Source: Budvicia aquatica DSM 5075 = ATCC 35567 (GTDB lineage Bacteria; Pseudomonadota; Gammaproteobacteria; Enterobacterales; Enterobacteriaceae). From it: DNA of 64,000 nt. A program made the position numbers and the translations under genes. Within the stretch, counting starts at the first letter, position 1. Every line of letters starts with the position of its first letter. Below are positions 51,866 to 63,909 of the stretch, in pieces. The DNA lies in NCBI RefSeq assembly GCF_000427805.1, contig NZ_ATYS01000011.1, forward strand, positions 1-64,000, written 5' to 3'. The notes under the pieces are model-generated. The model had not been told where the DNA came from, searched no databases, and worked only from the letters and a program-made list of their open reading frames with translations.

Positions 51866-52273
51866 ATGTCTGCCAAAATAACCGAAGAGCCAGAAATACG
51901 ACTCGATAAATGGCTTTGGGCTGCCCGTTTTTATAAGACCAGAGCCATTGCCAGAGAGATGGTTGATGGCGGTAAGGTTCACTACAATGGCCAACGGGCT
52001 AAACCCAGTAAATTGGTTGAAGTCGGCGCTGAAATTCGATTACGTCAGGGTAACGATGAGAAAACAGTGCGTATAGCCGCTCTCAGTATCCAGCGGCGCG
52101 GAGCAAACGAAGCTCAGCAACTTTATACTGAAACAGCCGAGAGCATTACCAAGCGAGAGAGCGTATCGCAAGCCCGTAAGTTAAATGCGCTTACTATGCC
52201 CCACCCAGAGCGCAGGCCAGATAAAAAAGAGCGACGCGACTTAATCAAATTTAAATATGGCGAGAATGAATAA
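51866..52273 (+). CDS. hslR: Heat-shock ribosome-associated protein Hsp15
   Basis: Hsp15 binds stalled 50S subunits that carry a nascent-chain tRNA. The 135-residue product has the S4 RNA-binding domain at the N-terminus (about 10-70, RLDKWLWAARFYKTRAIAREMVDGGKV) and a basic C-terminus. CAGGAG precedes the ATG. It is followed after 63 bases by hslO, the usual heat-shock pair. Confidence 0.96.
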   Translation: MSAKITEEPEIRLDKWLWAARFYKTRAIAREMVDGGKVHYNGQRAKPSKLVEVGAEIRLRQGNDEKTVRIAALSIQRRGANEAQQLYTETAESITKRESVSQARKLNALTMPHPERRPDKKERRDLIKFKYGENE

Positions 52274-52336
52274 TCGATCTTGGTGCTGATACTAAAGACA
52301 CCATTATTTATCGCTCGCCTTAATGAGAGAAGAGAA

Positions 52337-53221
52337 ATGCCAAATACAGACAAGCTCCACCGTTACCTATTTGAAAAACATGATGTCCGGGGAGAATTGA
52401 TCTCCTTGAGCGATACTTATAGCCAAATACTTGAAAATCATGACTACCCGGTTGCCGTTCAACGTCTGTTAGGCGAAATGCTGGTTGCCACCAGCCTGCT
52501 AACTGCAACCTTAAAGTTTAACGGTGATATTACCGTTCAGCTTCAGGGTGACGGACCGGTTAAGCTGGCGGTGATTAACGGTGACAACTTACAACAAATG
52601 CGCGGCGTTGCCCGGTTACAGGGTGAAGTTGGCGAACACGACTCATTAAAGCAGATGATCGGTAACGGCTACTTAGTCATTACCATCATGCCAAAAGAAG
52701 GTGAGCGTTATCAGGGTGTTGTCAGTATTGACGGTGAAACGGTTGCCGAATGTATTGAAGAGTACTTCCGCCAGTCGGAGCAGCTTCCCACTCGCCTATT
52801 TATTAAAACCGGTGCGCATAATGGTAAAGCGGCTGCGGCGGGTATGCTGCTACAAGTATTACCAGCACACCAAAGTAACATCAGTGAATTTGAACATCTT
52901 GCCGCATTGACTGAAACAATCAAATCTGAAGAATTATTCAGCCTGAATGTGGAAGAGATATTACATCGTCTATATCACGAAGAAGATGTCACATTATTTG
53001 AATCGCAAAATGTCAGTTTCCACTGTACCTGTTCCAGAGATCGCTGTGCTCAAGCACTGATTGCCGTCTCTCCGGCAGAGATTGACTCGCTTCTGACCGA
53101 AGATGGCAATATTGATATGCATTGTGATTATTGTGGCAATCATTACATTTTCGAAAAAATGGATATCGATGCAATTCGTTTAAACAGTGGCAGTGATATT
53201 GGAAACAATACTCGCCATTAA
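52337..53221 (+). CDS. hslO: Redox-regulated chaperone Hsp33
   Basis: Hsp33 is a holdase switched on by oxidation of its zinc-binding cysteines. The start is ATG at 52337 ([20 protein letters not shown]), behind GAGAGAAGAG; the frame open 19 codons upstream has no support. The product is 294 residues. The four switch cysteines are Cys230, Cys232, Cys263 and Cys266 (CTC and CDYC). Confidence 0.97.
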   Translation: MPNTDKLHRYLFEKHDVRGELISLSDTYSQILENHDYPVAVQRLLGEMLVATSLLTATLKFNGDITVQLQGDGPVKLAVINGDNLQQMRGVARLQGEVGEHDSLKQMIGNGYLVITIMPKEGERYQGVVSIDGETVAECIEEYFRQSEQLPTRLFIKTGAHNGKAAAAGMLLQVLPAHQSNISEFEHLAALTETIKSEELFSLNVEEILHRLYHEEDVTLFESQNVSFHCTCSRDRCAQALIAVSPAEIDSLLTEDGNIDMHCDYCGNHYIFEKMDIDAIRLNSGSDIGNNTRH

Positions 53222-53440
53222 TCTTAATACCGGGAATGAAACGCATTCATTCTCGGTACATCCGTCTTATTATCTGGCTATTTACCTCCCCTTAATCGTT
53301 TCACGTCTCATATTCTAGCGACCTAGATCGCATCTCTTATCAAAATTTAGAACAATATGCCGAACCTTGATAGTTGTCTCAGTCATCGTCAGGAAAGCCT
53401 TTACAATCATATTCAGTATTCATCTTTTTAAGGAAAAATT

Positions 53441-55075
53441 ATGAGCACAAACCGCATCACAGCAAAAGACCTGACAACTTATGGGATCCAAGGTGCCACT
53501 GAGATCGTGTATAACCCAAGCTATGATTATCTGTATAAAGAAGAAACACGTTCGGACCTGCAAGGATTTGAAAAAGGTAAGCTAACTAAATTAGGTGCAA
53601 TATCCGTTGATACCGGTATTTTCACCGGACGCTCACCTAAAGATAAGTATATTGTTCGCGATGATACAAGCCGAGATACCGTCTGGTGGGCAGATCAGGG
53701 AAAAGGCAAAAACGACAATAAACCTATTACTCCGGCAATATGGGCTGACCTAAAAAAATTGGTCGCAAATCAACTTTCAGGTAAGCGCCTATTTGTTGTT
53801 GATGCTTACTGCGGAGCCAATGCAGACACTCAATTAAAAGTTCGGTTCATCACAGAAGTCGCGTGGCAAGCACACTTCGTTAAGAATATGTTCATCCGCC
53901 CCACCGATGAGCAGCTACAAAATTTTGAACCTGACTTTATCGTTATGAACGGTGCCAAATGCACCAATCCTAACTGGAAAGAGCAAGGTCTTAACTCTGA
54001 AAACTTTGTTGCCTTCAACTTAACCGAGCGCATACAGCTGATCGGCGGAACCTGGTACGGCGGAGAAATGAAGAAAGGTATGTTCTCTATCATGAACTAC
54101 CTACTGCCGCTAAAAGGCATTGCCTCAATGCACTGTTCTGCCAACGTGGGCGATAAAGGGGATGTGGCCATATTCTTTGGCCTATCCGGTACCGGTAAAA
54201 CAACCCTGTCAACCGATCCTAAGCGCCAGTTAATTGGTGACGATGAACATGGCTGGGATGATGACGGAGTCTTTAACTTCGAAGGCGGCTGCTACGCGAA
54301 GACCATTAAGCTGTCTCCGGAAGCTGAGCCCGATATCTATAACGCAATTAAGCGCGATGCTCTGCTGGAAAACGTTACCGTGCTCGATGACGGTACCGTT
54401 GATTTTAACGATGGTTCTAAAACTGAGAATACTCGGGTTTCTTATCCGATTTATCATATCCAGAATATCGTTAAGCCAGTGTCTAAAGCCGGTCATGCGA
54501 AGAAAGTCATTTTCTTAACGGCCGATGCCTTTGGCGTATTACCGCCGGTGTCTCGCCTCACGCCAGACCAAACTCAGTATCATTTCCTGTCCGGTTTTAC
54601 TGCAAAGCTGGCAGGAACTGAACGCGGAATTACTGAGCCAACGCCAACGTTCTCGGCGTGTTTTGGTGCCGCATTCTTATCCTTACACCCGACGCAGTAT
54701 GCGGAAGTCCTGGTTAAGAGAATGAAAGCTGCGGGTGCTCACGCTTATTTGGTCAATACCGGCTGGAACGGCACCGGCAAGCGTATCTCTATCAAGGATA
54801 CACGAGCCATCATTGATGCCATCCTGAATGGCGATATTGATAAGGCGGATACATTCACCCTGCCAATCTTTGATTTAAGCGTTCCGACTTCCTTACCGGG
54901 CGTTGATCCTACAATTCTCGACCCACGTGATACTTATGCGAGTGAAGAAAAGTGGCAAGAGAAAGCCAAAGAGCTGGCTAAGCTGTTTATCACTAACTTC
55001 GATAAATATACGGATACTTCAGCAGGTGCTGCATTAGTTGCCGCTGGGCCGCAGTTAGAAGAAGAAAAAGTGTAA
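53441..55075 (+). CDS. pckA: Phosphoenolpyruvate carboxykinase (ATP)
   Basis: PckA performs the first committed step of gluconeogenesis, oxaloacetate to PEP. The 544-residue product has the P-loop GLSGTGKTT at residues 247-255, the PEPCK-specific region SMHCSANVG and [34 protein letters not shown] precedes the ATG. In E. coli the gene is CRP-activated; upstream I see only a weak GCGA-N6-TCGC symmetric site near 53328. Confidence 0.98.
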   Translation: MSTNRITAKDLTTYGIQGATEIVYNPSYDYLYKEETRSDLQGFEKGKLTKLGAISVDTGIFTGRSPKDKYIVRDDTSRDTVWWADQGKGKNDNKPITPAIWADLKKLVANQLSGKRLFVVDAYCGANADTQLKVRFITEVAWQAHFVKNMFIRPTDEQLQNFEPDFIVMNGAKCTNPNWKEQGLNSENFVAFNLTERIQLIGGTWYGGEMKKGMFSIMNYLLPLKGIASMHCSANVGDKGDVAIFFGLSGTGKTTLSTDPKRQLIGDDEHGWDDDGVFNFEGGCYAKTIKLSPEAEPDIYNAIKRDALLENVTVLDDGTVDFNDGSKTENTRVSYPIYHIQNIVKPVSKAGHAKKVIFLTADAFGVLPPVSRLTPDQTQYHFLSGFTAKLAGTERGITEPTPTFSACFGAAFLSLHPTQYAEVLVKRMKAAGAHAYLVNTGWNGTGKRISIKDTRAIIDAILNGDIDKADTFTLPIFDLSVPTSLPGVDPTILDPRDTYASEEKWQEKAKELAKLFITNFDKYTDTSAGAALVAAGPQLEEEKV

Positions 55076-55100
55076 AGCAGGATAGCGTTCTTCTTAATGC

Positions 55101-55125
55101 AAAAGGCGCCGTAAGGCGCCTTTTT
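55101..55125. terminator. Terminator between pckA and envZ
   Basis: AAAAGGCGCC-GTAA-GGCGCCTTTTT lies between convergent genes and has T/A-runs on both sides. Confidence 0.92.
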
Positions 55126-55161
55126 ACCGTTAGCTTGTAACTAAACAGAATACCTACAGCA

Positions 55162-57209
<2,048 letters not shown>

Positions 57210-57249
57210 GATTTTGCTCCAAAGGTTTTATTGTCTAACAACAAATAAA

Positions 57250-57262
57250 CTACAAAATGTAG
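57250..57262. promoter_or_regulatory. Palindrome CTACAAAATGTAG upstream of ompR
   Basis: This palindrome has 5-bp arms around AAA. It differs at one base from the core of the palindrome before greB at 57926-57938. Two such sites on either side of greB suggest one DNA-binding protein acting on ompR and greB/tex; no regulator is identified. Confidence 0.45.
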
Positions 57263-57419
57263 ATTTAATTGAGACAACGTAAATTGTATAACTGACAAGA
57301 GTAAATTGTTACAAAGATTAAATATCAACAAAATAGCTGAAATTAACCGCTGAATACACACTCATTCCCGTCAGGAAAACTAACCCGCCAACCCATACTT
57401 TTCTTATTCATATGATGAC

Positions 57420-57902
57420 TTAGTCAAATGGCTGATAGCGGATATCTAAAATCCAATATGTGGCTATACCATTTGGTGTTTGTACGCTGACTTCATCATC
57501 AACTTTTTTGCCTAACAGCGCCCGGGCTACCGGCGAATCAATAGAAATCCACTTTTTCGCTGGTTCAAACTCATCAGGGCCGACTAAGCGAAACACATTC
57601 ACCTCGCCGTCTTCATTCTCAACCTTGACCCACGCGCCGAAAAATACTTTGCCTTCCTGCTGAGGATTTGGATCAACAATCTTTAATACTTCAAGACGTT
57701 TAGTCAGAAACCTGACCCGGCGATCAATTTCGCGTAAGCGCCTCTTACCATAAATATATTCAGCGTTTTCTGAGCGATCGCCCATTGCTGCCGCTTCAGA
57801 CACGGCCTGAGTGACTATCGGGCGTTCTTCCCGCCACAAATACTTTAACTCGTCATCCAGTGCCTGCCAGCCCTGGCGGGTAATATAATTGCTTTTTGCC
57901 AT
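57420..57902 (-). CDS. greB: Transcript cleavage factor GreB
   Basis: GreB rescues backtracked RNA polymerase by stimulating transcript cleavage. The 160-residue product has the coiled coil with GDRSENAEYIYGKRRLREIDRR (the acidic Asp and Glu of the catalytic tip) and the FKBP-like C-terminal domain with PQQEGKVFFGAWV and SIDSPVARALLGK. The YLWREERP and YIYGKRRL features favour GreB over GreA. It lies on the minus strand, co-directional with ompR-envZ and divergent from tex; in E. coli greB points the other way. Confidence 0.93.
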   Translation of the reverse strand: MAKSNYITRQGWQALDDELKYLWREERPIVTQAVSEAAAMGDRSENAEYIYGKRRLREIDRRVRFLTKRLEVLKIVDPNPQQEGKVFFGAWVKVENEDGEVNVFRLVGPDEFEPAKKWISIDSPVARALLGKKVDDEVSVQTPNGIATYWILDIRYQPFD

Positions 57903-57924
57903 TAGATTCTCTGAGCGTCAAACT

Positions 57925-57939
57925 GCTACAAATTGTAGC
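57925..57939. promoter_or_regulatory. Palindrome GCTACAAATTGTAGC upstream of greB and tex
   Basis: These are perfect 7-bp arms around a single A in the 163-bp divergent spacer, 23 bases upstream of greB. The core CTACAAATTGTAG is one base different from the site before ompR. Confidence 0.5.
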
Positions 57940-58065
57940 GTAATAATAGAAACTTAACCCCATTTTATATGTAATAACATTCGATTACCTCTCGTTATGC
58001 TGGCATTTTTATTCAGCAATACGTATAACGGCATTAATTTCTCACTCAGACAGACAGCATGCTTT

Positions 58066-60390
58066 ATGAATAATCCACTAAGCCGCATTATTGCAAATGA
58101 ATTACAGGTAAGGCCTGAGCAGGTATTGTCCACCATCAATTTACTGGATGAAGGTAATACCGTTCCTTTTATCGCCCGTTATCGAAAAGAGGTCACCGGC
58201 GGTCTGGACGATACTCAACTCCGGCAGCTTGAGACCCGATTAGTTTACCTGCGTGAGCTGGAAGATCGCCGCCAAACTATTCTTAAATCAATTGATGAGC
58301 AGGGTAAGCTATCTGCCGAACTGGCCGCTGCCGTAAATGGCACCATGAGCAAGACCGAGCTCGAAGACCTCTACCTGCCCTACAAACCTAAACGTCGCAC
58401 CCGTGGCCAAATCGCCATTGAAGCAGGCCTTGAGCCGTTAGCCGATAGCCTATGGCAAGATCCTCAGCAAGAGCCTGAACTGGCTGCTGCTGCCTATATT
58501 GATATTGATAAAGGGGTTGCCGATACCAAAGCTGCACTTGATGGCGCACGGTATATCTTAATGGAGCGTTTCGCTGAAGACGCGGCACTGTTAGGTAAAA
58601 TCCGACAATACCTGTGGAAAAATGCCCACCTGACGGCAAAAGTCATTGATGGCAAACAGGACGAAGGGGCGAAATTCCGCGACTATTTTGATCACCATGA
58701 ACCGATTTCAACAACGCCATCCCACCGTGCGCTCGCCATGTTCCGAGGTCGTAATGAAGGCATTTTAAGCCTTTCCCTCAATGCCGATCCACAGCATGAA
58801 GAGCCCCCGCGCGAAAGCTATTGCGAACAGATTATTACTGACCATCTAAACCTGCGTTTAAACAATGCACCTGCTGATACATGGCGTAAAGCGGTGGTTA
58901 ACTGGACGTGGCGCATCAAGATTCTTCTCCATATGGAAACCGAATTAATGGGTAGCCTGAGAGAAAAATCCGAAGATGAAGCCATCAACGTTTTTGCGCG
59001 GAATATGCACGATCTTCTGATGGCTGCCCCGGCGGGAATGCGGGCAACTATGGGTCTTGATCCGGGTTTACGTACCGGCGTGAAAGTCGCGGTTGTTGAT
59101 GCAACGGGTAAACTGGTAGCAACTGAAACCGTTTATCCGCACACCGGTCAGGCAGCTAAAGCGGCCGCCGTGGTTGCAGCACTATGCATTAAGCATCATG
59201 TTGAGCTGGTCGCTATCGGTAACGGTACGGCTTCGCGAGAAACTGAGCGCTTTTATCTTGAATTACAGCGCCAATACCCTGATGTGAAAGGTCAGAAGGT
59301 GATTGTCAGTGAAGCCGGAGCCTCGGTCTATTCAGCCTCTGAACTGGCAGCGTTAGAATTCCCGGATCTGGATGTTTCTATTCGCGGTGCAGTTTCTATC
59401 GCCCGTCGCCTGCAAGATCCGTTGGCTGAACTGGTCAAGATCGATCCTAAATCTATTGGTGTCGGTCAGTACCAGCATGATGTGAGCCAGTCTCAGTTAG
59501 CCCGCCGTCTGGACGCAGTGGTTGAAGACTGCGTAAATGCCGTTGGCGTTGACCTGAATACGGCCTCCGTTCCGCTACTGACAAGAGTTGCCGGTTTAAG
59601 CCGAATCATGGCTCAAAACATTGTTGATTGGCGCGATGCCAACGGGCGATTTAACAACCGGAATCAATTGCTGGATGTCAGCCGCCTAGGTCCTAAAGCT
59701 TTTGAACAATGTGCCGGCTTCCTACGCATCAATCAGGGCGATAATCCACTGGATGCCTCTACCGTTCACCCGGAAACCTATCCGGTTGTTGAGCGCATCC
59801 TCGCCGCCACACAAAAAACGCTGCAAGACCTGATGGGCAGCGCTGACGCGTTGCGCGGATTGAAAGCGACTGAATTTATTGATGACCGTTTCGGTGTCCC
59901 GACGGTAACAGATATCCTGAAAGAGTTAGAAAAGCCGGGTCGTGATCCACGTCCGGAATTCAAAACGGCTAATTTCGCTGATGGCGTTGAAACCATGAAC
60001 GATCTTAACGTAGGAATGATTCTTGAAGGCTCAGTCACCAACGTGACTAACTTTGGTGCTTTCGTGGATATCGGTGTTCATCAGGACGGCTTAGTCCATA
60101 TCTCCTCGTTAGCCGATAAGTTTGTTGAAGACCCGCACACCGTCGTCAAAGCCGGTGACATTGTTAAGGTAAAAGTGCTTGAGGTTGATTTGGCCCGTAA
60201 GCGTATTGCCTTAACCATGCGTTTAGATGAACAGCCGGAAGACGGTAACCGTAAACCAGCATCATCTGGCCGAGACAAACCACAGCGGACGGCCCCACAA
60301 CAGAAGCCTAAACCAGCTGCGGGCAGAGACAATAATAACAGCGCAATGGGGGATGCATTAACCGCAGCCCTGAATAAAATGAAGCGCTAA
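58066..60390 (+). CDS. tex: Transcription accessory protein Tex (YhgF)
   Basis: Tex is an RNA-binding, transcription-associated protein. I chose ATG at 58066 ([20 protein letters not shown]), which matches the E. coli N-terminus; an earlier ATG at 57997 adds 23 unrelated residues. The product is 774 residues: a helical N-terminal region, a YqgF/RNase H-like domain (about 320-450, [17 protein letters not shown]), helix-hairpin-helix motifs (about 495-560) and the S1 domain (about 645-715, [21 protein letters not shown]), with a basic Pro/Gln-rich tail. Confidence 0.96.
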   Translation: MNNPLSRIIANELQVRPEQVLSTINLLDEGNTVPFIARYRKEVTGGLDDTQLRQLETRLVYLRELEDRRQTILKSIDEQGKLSAELAAAVNGTMSKTELEDLYLPYKPKRRTRGQIAIEAGLEPLADSLWQDPQQEPELAAAAYIDIDKGVADTKAALDGARYILMERFAEDAALLGKIRQYLWKNAHLTAKVIDGKQDEGAKFRDYFDHHEPISTTPSHRALAMFRGRNEGILSLSLNADPQHEEPPRESYCEQIITDHLNLRLNNAPADTWRKAVVNWTWRIKILLHMETELMGSLREKSEDEAINVFARNMHDLLMAAPAGMRATMGLDPGLRTGVKVAVVDATGKLVATETVYPHTGQAAKAAAVVAALCIKHHVELVAIGNGTASRETERFYLELQRQYPDVKGQKVIVSEAGASVYSASELAALEFPDLDVSIRGAVSIARRLQDPLAELVKIDPKSIGVGQYQHDVSQSQLARRLDAVVEDCVNAVGVDLNTASVPLLTRVAGLSRIMAQNIVDWRDANGRFNNRNQLLDVSRLGPKAFEQCAGFLRINQGDNPLDASTVHPETYPVVERILAATQKTLQDLMGSADALRGLKATEFIDDRFGVPTVTDILKELEKPGRDPRPEFKTANFADGVETMNDLNVGMILEGSVTNVTNFGAFVDIGVHQDGLVHISSLADKFVEDPHTVVKAGDIVKVKVLEVDLARKRIALTMRLDEQPEDGNRKPASSGRDKPQRTAPQQKPKPAAGRDNNNSAMGDALTAALNKMKR

Positions 60391-60404
60391 GCGTTAATCA
60401 TATC

Positions 60405-60447
60405 AATAACCCTTGGCTGCTGAACAACACAGCAGCCTTTGGTTATT
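60405..60447 (+). terminator. Hairpin after tex
   Basis: AATAACC-ctt-GGCTGCTG pairs with CAGCAGCC-ttt-GGTTATT over a 7-base loop. This is a two-part stem 14 bases past the tex stop. There is no long T-run, so termination is likely but not certain. Confidence 0.55.
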
Positions 60448-60676
60448 CAATATGTTAGCGAAGGTTAATTCTAAAAAGTGAGTCTTAGCGCTATAAATAA
60501 AGATGTTATAAAAACCCACCGCTATCACAGAGCATTCTTGGCTGCCCCAGGCTTATCAATAAATACTCATACTGCATATAACCAAAGTTATTCATGGTTA
60601 ATCAATAAATTGAACATCGTTATCCGGAAACCTCGGATTGATAATGATTTAAATAATATGACATTAACCAACCCGT

Positions 60677-60690
60677 TTGACCTAAGTCAT
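60677..60690. promoter_or_regulatory. TGAC-CTAA-GTCA palindrome in the feo upstream region
   Basis: TTGAC-N4-GTCAT has the spacing of an FNR site (TTGAT-N4-ATCAA) but differs in the inner bases. Since feo is activated by FNR in E. coli it is worth noting. The 524-bp tex-feoA spacer holds this, two Fur-like boxes and no supportable gene. Confidence 0.3.
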
Positions 60691-60739
60691 AAAATAGGTC
60701 TGGTAATAATTATTTACGCTTAACAAGCGGCCGTGCATT

Positions 60740-60758
60740 GTATACGATAATCATTATT
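60740..60758. promoter_or_regulatory. Candidate Fur box 1 upstream of feoA
   Basis: GTATACGATAATCATTATT matches the 19-bp Fur consensus GATAATGATAATCATTATC at 14 positions, with the core GATAATCATTAT intact. It lies 157-175 bases before feoA, consistent with iron repression of feo. Confidence 0.7.
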
Positions 60759-60829
60759 ACTAACATTAAGGTTATGAGCATTTATACAGTGTAAAAAACT
60801 ACGTTTATGTCAGTTTGGTAGACTTAATG

Positions 60830-60848
60830 GCGAATGAATATCATTTAC
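60830..60848. promoter_or_regulatory. Candidate Fur box 2 upstream of feoA
   Basis: GCGAATGAATATCATTTAC matches the Fur consensus at 13 of 19 positions and contains the palindrome AATGA-ATA-TCATT. It is 67-85 bases before feoA. Confidence 0.5.
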
Positions 60849-60914
60849 AAAAAAGACTGTTCTCCACTGAGTTATATGCTTCATTAACATGAGTTAACGG
60901 CTAAATAAAACAAC

Positions 60915-61145
60915 ATGACACAACTGCATCCCCAACACTCATATAAGATCACCGGATTCACTCCAGAGATCAATCCGGCATACCGGCAGAAATTACTTTC
61001 GCTGGGAATGCTGCCCGGATCGATATTCCGTGTCATACGCGTTGCGCCGTTAGGGGATCCAATTCAAATAGAAACCCCGCGTATTTGTCTGGTACTCAGA
61101 AAAAAAGATTTGGACTTTATTAAACTCAGCCTGGTTGATGAATAA
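60915..61145 (+). CDS. feoA: Ferrous iron transport protein FeoA
   Basis: FeoA is a small SH3-like cytoplasmic partner of FeoB. The 76-residue product has the family segment [41 protein letters not shown], usual in length (75 in E. coli). It leads feoABC and is followed by feoB after 57 bases. Confidence 0.96.
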   Translation: MTQLHPQHSYKITGFTPEINPAYRQKLLSLGMLPGSIFRVIRVAPLGDPIQIETPRICLVLRKKDLDFIKLSLVDE

Positions 61146-61202
61146 CACACCGGCTTAATTAATAAAGAGATCACTCCTTCTTCATTGCTATCTGGCTAAT
61201 AA

Positions 61203-63521
61203 ATGAAACAACTTACTATCGGGTTAATCGGTAACCCAAACTCAGGCAAAACGACGCTGTTCAATCAGTTAACCGGTTCGCGTCAGCGTGTAGGAAACTG
61301 GGCCGGAGTTACCGTTGAGCGCAAGGAAGGCCATTTTAAAACTGATGATAACCAGATTACCTTGGTCGATCTGCCGGGTACCTATTCTCTGACCACCATA
61401 TCAGAACATACGTCGATTGATGAACAGATTGCCTGCCACTATATCTTAAGCGGAGAGGCTGATTTACTGCTAAACGTGGTTGATTCATCTAATCTCGAGC
61501 GTAGCCTCTATTTGACCCTACAGCTTCTCGAACTGGGTATTCCATGTATTGTCGCACTCAACATGCTGGATATTGCTCGTGACCAACAGATAGAAATTGA
61601 TCTTGAAGCCCTATCTGACAGATTAGGGTGCCCGGTTATCCCGATGATTTCTACCCGAGGCCGCGGCCTTCCACGGTTAAAGTCCGCAATAGACCGTTGG
61701 CAACCTAATAAGCACCCTTCACTCACCACTTATCCGGCCCTTGTCGAAGATCAGGCGGCCCGTCTGGCTAGCGTGATGCCTTCTGCTTTGCCGGAACAAC
61801 AGAGCCGCTGGCTAGCGTTGCAAATGCTGGAAGGCGATATTTATAGCCGTTCCCGTTCCGGACAGGCTCAAACATTACTGTCAGATGCCCGTGAGGTACT
61901 ACAAAGCCATTACAATGAAGATCCGGGCTTAATTATTGCTGATACCCGCTATCAGGCTATCGTCAGCATTTGTGATGGAGTACAAAACCGCAGTCTGGCA
62001 CAGCCGAGCAGGCTGACAGAAGCGTTAGATAAAGTGGTCATTAACCGCTGGCTGGGCTTACCCATTTTCTTATTTGTCATGTACTTAATGTTTGTATTGG
62101 CCATTAATATCGGTGGAGCATTGCAACCCCTGTTCGATCTTGGCTCATCGGCCATCTTTATTTCAGGTATCCAATGGGTTGGACATACATTTAACTTCCC
62201 TGAATGGCTCACTATCTTCCTTGCTCAGGGTATCGGCGGCGGGATTAATACCGTCTTACCTCTGGTTCCTCAAATCGGCTTGATGTATCTGTTCTTAGCG
62301 TTTCTGGAAGATTCTGGCTATATGGCCAGAGCGGCTTTCGTTATGGACAAGTTGATGTATGCCTTAGGCTTACCCGGTAAATCATTCGTACCGCTGATTG
62401 TTGGCTTTGGTTGTAACGTCCCGTCTATTATGGGAACCAGAACGCTTGATGCTCCGCGAGAACGACTGATTACGATCATGATGGCCCCCTTTATGTCATG
62501 CGGTGCTCGCTTAGCGATTTTTGCCGTATTCTCGGCCGCCTTCTTCGGAAAAGATGGCGCTCTGATCGTATTCTCACTCTATTTATTAGGTATCGTTGTG
62601 GCGATCCTCACCGGCCTGATGCTGAAATATACCATTATGCGCGGTGAAGCTTCTCCGTTCATTATGGAGCTACCGGTATATCACGTTCCTCATGCTAAGA
62701 GCCTATTATTACAAACCTGGCAGCGGCTGAAAGGTTTTGTGCTGCGGGCCGGTACCGTCATTATTATTGCCAGCATCGTTATTGGTGGTTTAAACAGTTT
62801 CTCCTTTTCCGGGAAACCGGTTACCAGCATTAATGAATCTGCACTAGCCTCAACCAGTAAAGTCCTGACACCGCTGCTTCACCCGATGGGTGTTACTCAG
62901 GATAACTGGCAGGCAACCGTAGGGTTAATTACCGGGGCAATGGCCAAAGAAGTGGTCGTCGGTACATTGAACACGCTATATACCGCAGAACAGATTACTA
63001 ACGAGCCTTTCGACTACGAAAATTTTAATTTATTAACTGAGTTAAAAGGCGCAGTAGATGAAACTTGGGGCAGTTTGAAAGAGACATTTACCTTAAGTGC
63101 GTTAGGTAATCCTATTGAGGCAAGTAAAGGCGACGGCTCAATGGATAACAGTTCTATGGGGGTTATGGCCAGTAAGTTCGGCAGTATATCCGCAGCTTAT
63201 AGCTATCTGATATTTGTCTTGTTATATGTGCCTTGCGTGTCGGTGATGGGTGCTATCGCCAGAGAAAGCAGCAGAGGCTGGATGACATTCTCTATCTTCT
63301 GGGGGCTGAATATTGCCTATAGTCTGGCCACGGTATTTTATCAGTTGGCTAACTTTAGTTCCCATCCGCAGCAGAGTGCGTTAACGGTTTTAGCTATTGT
63401 CATTTTCAATGTGCTGGTCATTTTTGGGTTATACCATATGCGAGATCGGGTGATGACGCGTATGCCACAATCTAATCCTGAAAGCTGTTGTGACAATAAA
63501 AAAACAGGGCACTGCCATTAA
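61203..63521 (+). CDS. feoB: Ferrous iron transport protein FeoB
   Basis: FeoB is the inner-membrane Fe2+ transporter with a cytoplasmic G domain. The 772-residue product has G1 GNPNSGKT at residues 10-17, G3 DLPGTYSL, and G4 in ALNMLD. The membrane part begins near 285 with the Gate regions LPLVPQIGLMYLFLAFLEDSGYMARAAFVMD and VPSIMGTRTLDAPRERL. The C-terminus SCCDNKKTGHCH is rich in Cys and His. feoC starts one base after its stop. Confidence 0.98.
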   Translation: MKQLTIGLIGNPNSGKTTLFNQLTGSRQRVGNWAGVTVERKEGHFKTDDNQITLVDLPGTYSLTTISEHTSIDEQIACHYILSGEADLLLNVVDSSNLERSLYLTLQLLELGIPCIVALNMLDIARDQQIEIDLEALSDRLGCPVIPMISTRGRGLPRLKSAIDRWQPNKHPSLTTYPALVEDQAARLASVMPSALPEQQSRWLALQMLEGDIYSRSRSGQAQTLLSDAREVLQSHYNEDPGLIIADTRYQAIVSICDGVQNRSLAQPSRLTEALDKVVINRWLGLPIFLFVMYLMFVLAINIGGALQPLFDLGSSAIFISGIQWVGHTFNFPEWLTIFLAQGIGGGINTVLPLVPQIGLMYLFLAFLEDSGYMARAAFVMDKLMYALGLPGKSFVPLIVGFGCNVPSIMGTRTLDAPRERLITIMMAPFMSCGARLAIFAVFSAAFFGKDGALIVFSLYLLGIVVAILTGLMLKYTIMRGEASPFIMELPVYHVPHAKSLLLQTWQRLKGFVLRAGTVIIIASIVIGGLNSFSFSGKPVTSINESALASTSKVLTPLLHPMGVTQDNWQATVGLITGAMAKEVVVGTLNTLYTAEQITNEPFDYENFNLLTELKGAVDETWGSLKETFTLSALGNPIEASKGDGSMDNSSMGVMASKFGSISAAYSYLIFVLLYVPCVSVMGAIARESSRGWMTFSIFWGLNIAYSLATVFYQLANFSSHPQQSALTVLAIVIFNVLVIFGLYHMRDRVMTRMPQSNPESCCDNKKTGHCH

Positions 63522-63764
63522 ATGGCCAGTTTAATTGAAGTCAGAGATGCTGTTGCATTGAACGGCACTGTAGAATTAGCGCAGCTCAGCCGACAGCTAA
63601 AATTGAACCCACAGCTGCTTCAGGCTATGTTGCAGCAGCTTGTGTCGATGGGAAAAGTAGAACGGGTAGAACCTGATAGCAGCTGTCTGGTAGGAAATTG
63701 CAAGAGCTGCGCAGAAGGTAAGAAATGCCTGACTGAATCTTATCGAATCAAGAAACCAGCCTAG
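63522..63764 (+). CDS. feoC: FeoC, winged-helix Fe-S protein
   Basis: FeoC is a small FeoB-associated protein thought to sense iron or oxygen. The 80-residue product has an N-terminal winged helix (about 1-50) and cysteines at 55, 60, 63 and 69 (CLVGNCKSCAEGKKC), the spacing proposed to hold an iron-sulfur cluster. It directly abuts feoB. Confidence 0.93.
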   Translation: MASLIEVRDAVALNGTVELAQLSRQLKLNPQLLQAMLQQLVSMGKVERVEPDSSCLVGNCKSCAEGKKCLTESYRIKKPA

Positions 63765-63853
63765 CTATTTTTATGCTGGATAAGCTTCAGTAATCGTTTA
63801 TTGGGCTGCCGAAACTGACGCTAAAACGAAACTGAACGACGTTATCATCAACC

Positions 63854-63882
63854 AAAAGGTACTGCGTTATGTAGTACCTTTT
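63854..63882. terminator. Bidirectional terminator after feoC
   Basis: AAAAGGTACT and AGTACCTTTT are perfect 10-bp arms with a 9-base loop, between feoC and an oppositely oriented partial gene. Confidence 0.85.
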
Positions 63883-63909
63883 GAATATTTCGATGCTGTT
63901 TAGCGATAA

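Noticed and set aside
53321-53345. Possible CRP site GCGA-CCTAGA-TCGC before pckA
   Set aside because: Symmetric with the right spacing, but only 3 of 5 bases match in each half. Too weak to list as a feature.
60478-60723. 81-residue frame in the tex-feoA spacer
   Set aside because: GTG start without ribosome-binding site, no recognisable motif, overlaps the FNR-spaced palindrome. Not convincing as a gene.
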